Source: Hydractinia symbiolongicarpus (Eukaryota > Cnidaria > Hydrozoa > Anthoathecata > Hydractiniidae). From it: a stretch of 64,000 bases of DNA. The stretch lies in NCBI RefSeq assembly GCF_029227915.1, contig NC_079878.1:14880001-14944000 (forward strand), read 5' to 3'. This document shows positions 38,870 to 49,700 of the stretch, one piece after another (within the stretch, counting starts at the first letter, position 1; each line of letters begins with the position of its first letter). Under the pieces are notes generated by a model. That model saw nothing but the letters and a program-made list of their open reading frames with translations. It ran no database searches and was not told where the DNA came from. A program made the translations under genes and the position numbers.

Positions 38870-39991
38870 GCAATAATGAGCCCTACCCCCGCCGTGATCA
38901 ACACTGTTTTGGTATCCTCATGTTGTTCCCCCTGTAAAGGTTGTTCAAGAGTATGCTTAGGAGGTGTAGTATGTCTGGGAGGTGTGGTATGCCTAGGGGG
39001 TGTAGTAGGCTTAGGTGGTGTAGGTGGTATAGTATGTACAGGAGGTGTAGTATGCCTAGATGGTGTAGTATGTGTAGGGGGTGGTTTGATGGCCCGCTCC
39101 GTAGGCTTTGCAATAGGCTTATTATTCACATCAACTTGGACCCCAGCACTTACGTTGGCAGGTGCTATGAGGATGTTATTGTTATAACCCTCAGTTTTAC
39201 CAATACGCAAGTTCATGTTTAAGGGTAGCATGTACACGCTGGGCATGACGGCAAATTTGACTGGGGTTGCGGCATACTGCAGCCCTTTCTGAAATTGTGT
39301 TATGTCCTGCCCGACATTATCTTCCCGCATCACCATACTTTGAAATTTTTGCAACAGAATTTGCCTTGCTGTGTAGTTGTCTGCACCAGACTTAAGTAAG
39401 AATGCCTTGGCCCCCGCCTGCGATCCAAGCACCAAGACCACGTAGACACGAATACCCTAGCTTAGCTTGGTAAGACCTTCCGACGTCAGGCCCCGGCTTG
39501 TCGGTATGATAACCTCTGCATAATCACCAATCAACTAGGGGCCACCATGAACCGTTTGTCAGGGAGGACATGACTGCCTTGAATTTGTACAGGCTATTAA
39601 GATCTGCAGCGTATCCGGATGTTGAGTAGGGATTTTTGTACTGATGAAAACCATCTTCATAAGGCATGGGTACCTTCATGCTTGCTAGAATGCGTCTAAT
39701 ATGATAGTAAATTTGGAATATAAAATCGAGTTGACAGACGGAGCCGGTCATGTGCTTAGCAGAGATATTCCAGTAGTCCAAGGCTTGTCCTGTCCAACCC
39801 ATTCTGACAGAGTCATTCAGCAAATTGGTGGGGATTTTGATAGCATACTTGGTAAACTCGGGAAATGCCACGGGAATATGTGATTCTGTAGACATGTACA
39901 GGTCCTGGTGCTCCAGGTTCTTGAAACCAAGGGGCCATTTTCCCCTATTGGATTTGTACTTTGCCTTGGGGTTGTACGAGTACATGTTCAT
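38851..39991 (-). pseudogene. Polinton protein with Thr/Pro repeats and C-terminal membrane segment
   Basis: Two minus-strand frames (39,991-39,524 and 39,441-38,851) are one gene split by a stop and a frameshift near 39,440-39,530. The first part contains LNDSVRMGWTGQALDYWN. The second has FQKGLQYAATPVKFAVMPSV and a tail of about nine THTTPP/RHTTPP-type repeats (39,080-38,945), ending in VLITAGVGLIIAYIW, a likely membrane segment. The 3' end overlaps that of the plus-strand gene before it by 19 bases. Function unknown; structural virion component is a guess. Confidence 0.5.
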
Positions 39992-40011
39992 CCTTTTCTT
40001 CTAAGAAAGGG

Positions 40012-40622
40012 ATGAAGCAGCTGTACATTACCGATATTAAAAAGCCCTTGATATTCGAGGATTACCTGGGACAGGACACGAGGATTGCCTTGAAATCCAT
40101 CAGTATTCGACCTACATGGCTGGACATTTACAGCGACAACGAGTTTGCCATCCGCAAGGTAGGGCCTGATCAGAGGGTTACTCGAATTGAGATTATGAAC
40201 GGTCTGTACAAGATCGAGGATTTGGCGACTATCGTCAACAGTCAGGCAGAGGACAAAATCAAGCTGTTTGTCCTGAAAAATGGACTCTGCAGGCTCCGTG
40301 TCAGTGACGGGTACACGGTGGTGATTCATTGACAACTGCAAGAGCTCTTGGGCCTACCCTACGATCCTAGTAAAAAGTACTATACGAAGGGCTACTACGA
40401 TGCAGTCTACAGAGCTGACGTTTGCATTCAGCTACGTCTTGTTTGTCCTCAGTTGGATGAATGTGATACCCTACTGGATGGTAAAAAGTCTAAAATTCTC
40501 TCTTTGCTCCCCACCAAAGAGTTGAATGCCTGGGGGATAGGTTGACCTGGAGTTTTGACACTCCAATTTACCTTCCTCTGAAGGGCTTTACGGATCGCCT
40601 AGAGTTCATGCTTACAGATTAA
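40012..40622 (+). pseudogene. Penton-like minor capsid protein of the Polinton, broken
   Basis: ATG at 40,012; MKQLYITDIKKPLIFEDYLG, then RLRVSDGYTVVIH and a TGA at 40,330. The same frame resumes with LQELLGLPYDPSKKYY and YLDGKKS-like LLDGKKSKILSLLPTKE. A frameshift near 40,540 leads to TWSFDTPIYLPLKGFTDRL and a TAA at 40,620-40,622. Position and motif order match the single-jelly-roll penton proteins of Polintons; the name is by recall of the pattern. Confidence 0.55.
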
Positions 40623-40724
40623 ATTTCAACATGATAAAAATGTATCGTTTACAGGAATTACAACGTGTTTGCTCATAGAATAAATGAATGATGTAACCAA
40701 GTTATAACCAAATCTACCAAGTGC

Positions 40725-41329
40725 GCCTGTGGAGGACGATACTATCCACGAAAACTGAAAGTATAGACTTGACAAGATCGGAGAGATTGAATAATATCTT
40801 CAAAGTGAAATCAAAGAACGGGATGGGCTTTCAAAGAAGTTCAAGATGCATGGTACGTGGGTACTCTACTGCGACCATGGACTGCTAAGTGTGAGTATTA
40901 TCACCTCAGGTGTCAGAATTGGGGCGTTAGCCACAGGGCTCAGCGCTCCCCTCTGTATCGCCATGGGGTATAATGATTGCTATGGGGATTGGGCAGGCCG
41001 GTCCGCGGAACGCCTCAAAAAGACTTGGGGTTAAATCCAAGAAGCACGAAAGTATCAGACTACTCGCTGAGTCGAAATTAAACTCCATCGTCGATCTGAT
41101 TTCGAAAGCTGTAGAAAATGGGGCCATCAATGACTACGAGTTAAGTCTCATTATCCAGGAAAAGCAACAGTATTTGCTACTAAAGGAACAGATACGTCAA
41201 CGGTTTAAACGGCATGTGGACGCCATCAATGAACGTGAACGTGCTCAGCTAGTTGCGAAAGACCGAGAAGAGGGCAGAAACAACGTCTTAAAAAAACTTC
41301 GATCTGTACAGTATGCAAGCGCTACCTAG
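40725..41329 (+). pseudogene. Polinton accessory protein: coiled coil, hydrophobic centre, helical tail; broken
   Basis: Pieces near 40,770-40,830 (IGEIE, LQSEIKERDGLSKKFKM) precede a hydrophobic Gly-rich centre (SIITSGVRIGALATGLSAPL). A shift near 40,970 leads to the frame 40,973-41,329 with SKLNSIVDLISKAVENGAIN and LSLIIQEKQQYLLLKEQIRQ. This tripartite plan is one I associate with a widespread cnidarian Polinton protein of unknown function. Confidence 0.5.
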
Positions 41330-41403
41330 ATTCGCCACCTCCTTACAAGCCTTAATTTTATATCTTTTGTAGATCTTGTGGGCCTACAAAATGTATGATT
41401 TTT

Positions 41404-41982
41404 TTAATGATCATTCAGCAACCATTCAACTTTAAAGTCCTTATATCTACATTCCACAACATGTACCCGAGGATGGTAGCTTTTACCCTGTATACACGCG
41501 GATGATAGTGCCAGGATGGCACTGGCTTGGCAGGGTTCATTGTAAGGTACTGCTTGACCGTGGAATTTAGTTGTGATCGCATCCTTGTAGTATTTGAGTT
41601 TTGCGTTGATGTAACGCTCTGTTTTCACGGGCTCCGTCCTCAAGTTTTGAGATATCAGCTCCTCGATTTTTTTCCAAATTTGACAATACTTCGCAACCCA
41701 GTCGGGGTACTTTTCGAAATCAAGACTCATCGCTGGTACAGCACTGGCGTTGTACCGGCTGACTCCTTGCGGGGACCAGATTTTAGGTGTTTTTACCCTC
41801 AAAGCAACTACGAGGTCTCGTGTATGGTACCCTACGATGTACCGTTGATCCTTACCTCCATTGGCAGGGACAGCATCCGACACTGTTAGATAGTCCACGT
41901 TGATATCGTTGATGTCAGTAAAGGTAGCAGCAAAACTTAAGAAATTTCTGGGGTTGACAAACTCATTCTCAAATTTTAGCAT
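41404..41982 (-). CDS. Polinton protein of unknown function, open
   Basis: A complete frame of 192 codons from ATG 41,982 to TGA 41,404-41,406. No domain is recognised: MLKFENEFVNPRNFLSFAAT start, mixed alpha/beta composition, IWKKIEELISQNLRTEPVKT helix in the middle, Cys near the end. Seven bases separate it from the gene upstream on the same strand, suggesting one transcript. Intact although its neighbours are broken, which may be chance given its length. Confidence 0.55.
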   Translation of the reverse strand: MLKFENEFVNPRNFLSFAATFTDINDINVDYLTVSDAVPANGGKDQRYIVGYHTRDLVVALRVKTPKIWSPQGVSRYNASAVPAMSLDFEKYPDWVAKYCQIWKKIEELISQNLRTEPVKTERYINAKLKYYKDAITTKFHGQAVPYNEPCQASAILALSSACIQGKSYHPRVHVVECRYKDFKVEWLLNDH

Positions 41983-41988
41983 CTTGTT

Positions 41989-42177
41989 TTATTGAATTTC
42001 AAACAACGTCCGAGGATTGCTTCTCCTCGCACATACACAGCTACCCCCGTTATATGTGATATACTCCTGGTAGCAGTACCAGCATGGCATTATAGCCTTT
42101 ACCACGAACCTTAGTCCGCAGGTACACCTATCATAAGCATCGAGTACCCGTTCACAGTCATTACATTGTTCTTCCAT
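41989..42177 (-). CDS. Small Cys-rich zinc-ribbon-like Polinton protein
   Basis: A 62-codon frame, MEEQCNDCERVLDAYDRCTC then CWYCYQEY and GSCVCARR. Five CxC/CxxC-type pairs or near pairs suggest two metal sites. It is directly upstream of the 41,404-41,982 gene on the same strand. Confidence 0.5.
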   Translation of the reverse strand: MEEQCNDCERVLDAYDRCTCGLRFVVKAIMPCWYCYQEYITYNGGSCVCARRSNPRTLFEIQ

Positions 42178-42400
42178 TTATTTACAGTTATAAAGACGAT
42201 CCTCTAGATTTTGAATTCTTTGATCATTCTCCTTCTCCTTCGATGATTTTCTTCTACTAGAGCCATTGCCATCATTGGTAGGGAGAGACCAGTTCCAAAT
42301 ACTTTAAATTTTGATTGGGTGTTGCACATTTATTATAGTAATTTTTTTTTAAAAAAATTTCATTTTATAACACAGGGGATTATGAGATAACCTAGGAGCT

Positions 42401-42978
42401 TCACAACTTTTCAAGGTCTGCCTTTTTATCCTCTGAAAAGCACCAATCTATGACCCTGTCGGGATGCCAGGCTACTGGAGCTAGCTCCTGCCTAATTCTA
42501 GCCTTTTGAACTTTCCTCTGGCGGTAGGCCCTGAACCATTTAACCCTAATGTTCCTACACATGTCCTGAGTAACAAACCAGTCTGGAACATACTCGATTA
42601 GCTATAAATTCTCTTCAACAGCCTTGTTGCACATGTCCTGCGTCTTGAATCTGACTGGTACATGTTCAAACAAATGGGAATACCTATCAAACGCCCTGTT
42701 ACACATTTTTCGCGTCTTGAGTCGGTCCGGCACAAATCTGAGTATAGCAGGCTCCCCCTCGACAAATTTGTCGCACATGTCCTGCGTCTTGAATTGATCT
42801 GGTATATATTCGATTAGCCAGACATATACTTTAACGGCCCTGTTGCAGATGTCCTGCGTTTTGAACTGGTCTTCCAACATATCCACCAGTTCGGCTTTAC
42901 GTATCCTGTAATAGCCTTTTATACTAAGACTTTTCGCATCGCAACATAGCGCAATTCTCGTACCGTCAGCCTGTTCAT
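42401..42978 (-). pseudogene. SAP-like head plus FKTQDMC repeat protein, broken
   Basis: ATG at 42,978 gives MNRLTVRELR; after a frameshift, GYYRIRKAELVDMLED completes a SAP-like motif. Four or five 30-residue repeats follow, each with VPD.FKTQDMC (DQFKTQDIC, DQFKTQDMC, DRLKTRKMC, VRFKTQDMC). A TAG at 42,602-42,604 stops the frame in the last repeat. The same frame then runs through VPDWFVTQDM to AWHPDRVIDWCFSEDKK and TGA at 42,401. The repeat recalls DUF4116-like leucine-poor repeats. Function unknown. Confidence 0.6.
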
Positions 42979-43666
42979 ATTCTCACCTATTTTTTTCTGA
43001 AATGGTGCCGGTGTTTGTTGGTCACGCCGAGTATGCTTTTTTGTCACGTGAGCCTTGCTGCGCATGCGTTGATGATCAGCGGATTTTTGCTGATGATCAG
43101 CGCATTTTGTCGTGATGAGGTGTGATGAATAGCTGTGACGTCACAACTGGTTTTGTGTATGATATTTTCTATGAGAGTTTGACCGTGGTTTTTGGAAAAA
43201 CGTGGTTAGCATGAATACTACTGGGTTTATTCACGGTAAACAAAATCGCTAAAATGATAAAACTACAATTTCATTTTTTTGTGTGTTGTACCCCTACCTT
43301 GTTTTCACGGTGTTTAAGAACTCTCGCGAAGAAAGTCGATGATATACATAAAACAGTTGATTTAGATGTTGGAAGTTGGAAGAACGAAAAGATGACAGAA
43401 CTGGTTTCCTTTAGTTTTTACATTTTAATAAAAATGATTTTACGTGATTTTTTTATGTATAAGAGAAGCAAAGATTACTCTGCCATTACCTTATTACCAA
43501 TAAACTTCAAAAAAATTTCAAAGGAACCTGTTCACCTGATTTTATTTAATACTTCTTACTTTAGATTCTAACTATTTACAAAACTTTTAATTTAACATAA
43601 TATATTTATAAATTTTCTATTTACATACGTTTTCAAAATTCAACATTTAGTATAAAGGAAAATAAA
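42979..43666. other. No gene seen; short GATGATCAGCG repeats
   Basis: TGATGATCAGCGSATTTT occurs twice at 43,070-43,110, just outside the last Polinton gene. It could belong to a terminal repeat but no partner was found near 34.5 kb. The 43,254-43,571 frame shows no domain. Confidence 0.35.
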
Positions 43667-43749
43667 TCATTCCTCATTTTCATTTTCTTCATCTTCTTCT
43701 TCGACCAAAGTCCACTGATCTATAGAAGATTTTAGGGTTGATAATTTTT
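43667..43749 (-). CDS. Exon 9 (last): acidic C-terminus
   Basis: Acceptor TTTTTTGTTTAG. It encodes KSSIDQWTLVEEEDEENENE and a TGA. Confidence 0.75.
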
Positions 43750-46700
43750 CTAAACAAAAAACAAGAATATCATAATAAACGCAATATAATATAAAGGAAC
43801 ACACAAAACCATTCTACATATCAATATTCATCATTTTAATTTTTTTTACTGATTAATCCGAGACTATCAAAGCTCCCCAAGAAATCTTGGCTGATGTTGG
43901 TGCAACCTTTTTATTTTAGACTAATTATTTCTGCTCATGGAGAAGATTCCTATAAAAACGATGTATACAAAAGGTTAATTACGGAGATCGTTTAAAAAGT
44001 CAGTCTCGTGCATGGTGAATAAAACTGCGGATCATATATAGTTAACAAAAATTGACATAAAAAGGGTCAATAAGGCATGACATGGTCCGTTCTGCCCAGG
44101 TTCATCTTTTACTTACCTAATGAAGATGCCGAAGGTGAATCAGAAGGAGTCAATTTGCGACGTCTGTTTTCATGTCGTATTTTGTCCTAGGAAGATGAAA
44201 ATGTTATGAAAAAAAAACATATCGATGGATTTAAAAACAGTGACTCAAAAATTTAATGCAAATTGTGCAAAAGTACTTACGTGTTTTTCTTTATTTTTTT
44301 GTTTTCTTTGATTGGATAAAATTTGATTGGTCTTATTCTTTTCTTCGTTGAGTTTCTCCCAGTTGACGGATGGTATTTGTAATTTCTTTGATAATATCTT
44401 GAAGAAAGTAAGAGACTGTTTAGTCATAGAGTTTTTGTCATAAATAAAGGGTTGCTTTGACACTTGTTAAAAGACAGAAATAGGAAGCAATATAAAAATG
44501 GGAACGTAATAAACAAAAAATGATACTGGAGATAACTTAACCTTCAAAACATATTTATATGCAACTGCAGAGTTGCTCTTTATGAAAAGGCCATATTTTA
44601 TTATAAAAAAATGCTGGTTGTTAGAATATCTCTACGTGGGAGGTTTTAACAAGTTTCCTTGTCATGATCTTGTTTTAGAAGATCCTTACATCATCGTTGG
44701 CCTCGTCTTCGCTAGAAGCATCAGATGAATTTAATTCAGCTTCAGCCTCCTTCATCCAGAGCGGCAGAGCACTGGAATTAGACTGGCTACATGGAACCTC
44801 AGAATCGATCGACACTTGAATTTCGCACATGTTAATATTTTCTTTTCTCCACGATTTGTCCTAGAAGAAAATATCAACCTAAATAATTATTACCGTATTC
44901 TATCTTTATTATAATTCACCTGTACGTTTGTGAGCCAAGAAGTAACTGGAAGTTGCGACGGCTAAATTTCTAAGAATTTTTTCACAGGCTAAATACAGTT
45001 TTTGAATATATTCACTGCTTTTTTTTAACTTTTTATCCTAAAGCCCTGCCCTCCATTTTAATTGATGGTGGAGCTGCGATAAAATCGTCTTTCACGTTAC
45101 ACTCTAATTATTCAATTGTGAACACCTGATCTCTTTTATAAGAGGGAAAATAATTTCTAAAAAATATTTGATTTTTTAGAAAAAAGTTTTAAAAAGCAAT
45201 GTGAAACAGAAAATGTTTTAAACTTATTCTAAATGTTTTGTCTATCGCCGCTTAAACTTGCCTGCAAAAAAAAGCGTGCAAATTTTACTTCTCGTATCTT
45301 GGTTAGTAAATTTTCTAACTTTTTATGTCTTTCCTTCGTTCTTGCTCATCAAAACTTGCTTTCAAAATCTTATATAGATTTCATACTTCGTTATATATCT
45401 TTAACAAATATAAACGGTATAGCAATTTCATTTCCGCATGAATAATTGAAGAGCTAGCTTACAACATGTGTGTCATACGAAGACTTTAAACCCCTTTCGT
45501 TCCCAAATCTCCTTGGAAAAAACTTTTTCAGCCACTGTGAAAGGATAAATAAAAGTAATTGCTGAAAATACCATGCAAGAAAGCTAATAGCTAATTATTA
45601 TGTCGTGTTGCCATGTATTTTAAAGGACTGTTGCTATGGCAGAAATATGATACCACCCATGTGAGGTTAACGTGTTTAAGATAAAGATCTTTTATTCTTA
45701 TTAAATGATTTTGTTTTTTCACGCAGGTGCGTGTTCTTCTATGAGTTGAAAGAAGAATTATGTATATAGAATATTTTTGTGAAGATGTGACGTAATAGCA
45801 TTTCATTGTAAGCTTTTCAAAGTTGATCAGTTTCACAGCAGTTGTGAAATTACTGAAGTGCTGACGTCATAAACCGTCGAGATCGATGGTTTTCAGATAT
45901 GTTGTGAGGGATGGTGGTTTATCTATAAGAAGTCTATTTCTTATTGTCTTGCGTGTGAGTTAAGGCCTAATTATATGTCTTCAAATTAAACCAGCATTAT
46001 GATTTACTGAATATGGAAAAAAATATTGGTAGCAAAATTGTGAAATATTTCGCGATAGATGGGACGAAGAAACTTCTTGACTTTTAAAAATCAATGTAAA
46101 AAAGAAAGCTACACCACGAGCTTAACAGAACGGATTTTGCACTTGCCCTCCGCAAAAATCCCATTTGTTGTGGAGGGCAACCAAAGATTTTTTACTAAAT
46201 ATTTAAAAAAGACTTGTCTTGCACACCGTCGGGTGATATACCGAGACGTTCGTTGAAATCAACACGGATATTTTTCCTTATTAACAGTGTTGTTTTTCTT
46301 CTCACTTAAAGCCATAGCACCTGAGGCTATCCTTATGGATACTGCTCCATGATTGACTCTTGCATAAATGCTAAGATCTGATTGGTTGTCTCAAAAATAC
46401 TGAGATTTCGATTGGCTGAGCTAATTTCTATCACTAATTTTAATTAGGTTACAGTTTCAATTTAGATCGAAAGATAAAAAAATGATGTTGGACTAATATA
46501 ATATACTTTAAAAAGTTGTTCAAAAAGTCTTTTGAAAATATCTTAAATATAGTGTTTCAAATTTAATTATGATGCATAAATTATGACGTGTTTAAGAAAT
46601 TGCAAAATGTGACATTTTCTGTCATTTTTGGACCTTTTATGCATAAGCGTCTAAGCTATACCAGTGTAAAGATATTAAAGAAGTGTCAAAACCTTTCACG

Positions 46701-49700
46701 AATGCGATAGTAAAAGTGAAAGGAAAATGAAACTAAATAAAATTGAAACTAAAAAAATATATATTTACTCACCATGTCTTTAAATGGGTAGCAAGTCGTT
46801 TTAGCGCCAACTAAAAATTAAAAAAAAACGATAAAACAGATAATTGAGAGATTTTAGGAGGTATTATTTGTGCAGGGAAAGTTAATAAGACCTTTTCATA
46901 ATATATATAATGACTGCTTTCGCTTTATGCTTGTTCAACTGTTGACATAGAAGGAGGAGTTTTCTATCATTAAAACAAAGTTCAAAACAACAACCGACAT
47001 ATTTGGCAAGTTCAAGGCTACGTGTGTAGTAAGGTGACTGTTTTATGGCCAGACAGGGATTAATTCACTGTTTTCGACAATCTCTGTAAAATTGCGTCTA
47101 ATAAACCAAAGAGAAAAAATTGTCAGCGAGGGAGATGTCTCCCTTTGGATGTCTCCTTTTTCGTGTCGCAGGAGAATTGTGACGAGTAAAGCATTGTTAT
47201 TTAAAACTAAATAAAAATGCTACAGTTTGTTTAGCTGCATTTTCTGACTTTATTGGTTTCTAAAAACAAAGGTTTGTTAGAAATGACTGGTTTGAACTGG
47301 TTTAAATAACTAGAGATTCAGAGTTGAAGTTTGTGGAACTAGAAATTAGGCTAAATGATCGTGGCAAAGAAATGTTTGTAAAGTACAACAAAAATTTTAG
47401 TTTATGCCATATAGATTCCGTTCCGTTCCAGTGTCTTTTTATGTTTATTGTGTGGACTAAAGTGACTGAGCTGTTACCCCTACATGAGGTAAACATTTTA
47501 TCACTGGACAAAACACAGAATCGCGGAGCGCCAAAATCCAAACTTAAGACATAAAATAGAAAAAAACAAAAGGATCGAAAAGGAAAATTAGAGTTTAACC
47601 TGGCCACGTAACAATATAAATGGCTTACCATTTCTTTTAAGATGGGGATCTAGAAGATTTGTTGAAGTTGGTGCTAGTGAACTTCTCGACATCATGAATC
47701 TACGTCTCTTTCTGGCAGCTGTAGACTTCTCGCGATCCAAACTTTTCGATTTCTGTAAAGTTACTTCCTTTTTTCGTAAGCCTTGTTTTAACTCTAAAAA
47801 AACGTAAGTAAAAAAAAAAATTAGAAAGATAAAATTAACACACAAAGTAAAACAACAAAATTTCACGTTGCCCGAGGGTAAACAATGTAGACTTTGACTT
47901 TCCATAATAAACTCTTATCCCAGACAGAAGAAAAGCATCAAGATTATAAAATTGAAAATGAAGGAGCTAGTTTCTGGAGAAGTATTTATCTTTTTATATC
48001 GCTTGCATTTTCCGTCTTTCACTAAAGGCCAAAATACACGGTAAGTTTAAACGGGCCGGTTATTTGTAAGATAAAAAAACTTACCGTGTAAACAGCAAAG
48101 ATGTACTTTGCTGTTTAACTTTTTTCGGAATTATAAGTTTTTTTAAAAGTTGGACATGTTCAACTTTTGCTAAGTTTTTTCTATTGAAATTAACAGAATG
48201 ATTAATGAGCTATTGTTTAAACTAAAGATTTGAGCATATTTTTTTCAATTTCTAATCATAACCGCTTTTTTTCTTCAAACATTTACCCTGCTGCTGCTAT
48301 AACAATACCGGCCACGGAATATTTACGTGTTTTCCTTTGGTATTCATTGTAAAAAGAGAGTTTTTTTTAAAAACTTATACAATTTATCTATTATTATTTT
48401 TTTTCTTACAACTAAACGGTCGGTTTAAACTTACCGTGTATATTAGCCTTAAAACTTTCTTCTTAACTATACATTTAATATATATTTGGCACAAAAATAT
48501 TGCTTAACCCATACCATGTCTTCTCAGTGACTTTTTATAAACATTTTTTCTAATATGTTACACTGTAGTTTAAAAAACTGCAACGTAATAAAAAACTACG
48601 TTTCGATTTGCTCACGAATCCGCTTCCCACAAGAAACCGTTTTTCATTAAACACATGTAATAAAACGATGACGCAACAAATGACATTATCAGTTTTTGTG
48701 CCTATTTCATTTACAATATTTTGATGACATACAATATTTTAAAAGTGATAAAGCGATACAGGTTATAACGATATGTATTTTTCCCAAATGCATCTTCCCC
48801 AAACTCTAAAAAGTGTTTCTTAAAACGTTCTCTGTATTCATGAGTGTAAATAACTTCTCTTTAATTTCTTTTATCGCTTTGATTTATCATACATAAGTTA
48901 ACCAAACATACTGACGACATATTAAATCTCAAGCAAACACAGTTTCTTTATATTTCCAAACGGCTTGAAATGATTTGTTTACATTAGGTCCACATCAAGT
49001 TAAATGCGCTAAGTTGAAAGTTTATAGAAAAAACATGAAAAAAATAATAAAAATACAAGATCACTAATCTGTGCGAGGCTTTGTTTCTTTTACATGGATT
49101 GTCAAACTGACATTTTTTGTACACGACATTTTTTTGAAAGTTTGACTTATGAAGACAAAAATTATTTTTTTACTGAACGATAAAGACAATTTTTCAAAAG
49201 CTGAACAAATAATCTTCACTTCATTTTTTTTTTATTTATTTATTTGCTTGTTTAAAAACAGCACGCAACCACGTTATACGGGTGTTTGCTATGTTTAACG
49301 ATCATATATATGTTTATGGATTCACCACTATTGACGAAATGTAATTTTATAATAGCTAACTTCATGTAATTATTGAATTCAGTAATGATTTATTTTAAAT
49401 GCCGAAACAATATTTCACTAGATGCTGCATACGAAGGTGACATTTTTTTTTTTGATTTTGCAGATACTGCAGGATCCATTCTCGTCCCCAAAGCTCTTTA
49501 AGACTCAAACCAAGTTTATCTCAAAGAGCTCTGGGGTCGAGAATGTGCGGGATCCTGGCGAGTCTAGTAGATCTGCAAAGCACTGCTATAAAAGGGTAGC
49601 CATACATGCATCTTGAGGGCGGCAAATAACTTATAAAGTAACGGCTAACAGCAGACTAACCTTCTTCTGTCCGTCCATGCCAACTGTTTCTTTTTTCTGT

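Larger units (their letters stand above)
34870..42978. mobile_element. Decayed Polinton/Maverick (adintovirus-like) block
   Basis: Nine or more genes of virus-like type lie densely on both strands without introns: packaging ATPase, BRO-like protein, major capsid, coiled-coil/hydrophobic protein, Pro/Thr-rich protein, penton-like protein, a second membrane-like protein and three small ORFs. The DNA is visibly richer in G+C than its flanks. DNA polymerase B, integrase, protease and terminal repeats were not found, so both ends are probably lost. Most genes carry stops or frameshifts. The boundaries given are those of the outermost genes. Confidence 0.75.

Noticed and set aside
38876-39187. Gly/Cys-rich plus-strand frames
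   Set aside because: They are antisense readings of the Thr/Pro repeats of the minus-strand Polinton gene.
40012-40622. Calling the penton-like gene intact
   Set aside because: An in-frame TGA at 40,330 and a frameshift near 40,540 are clear.
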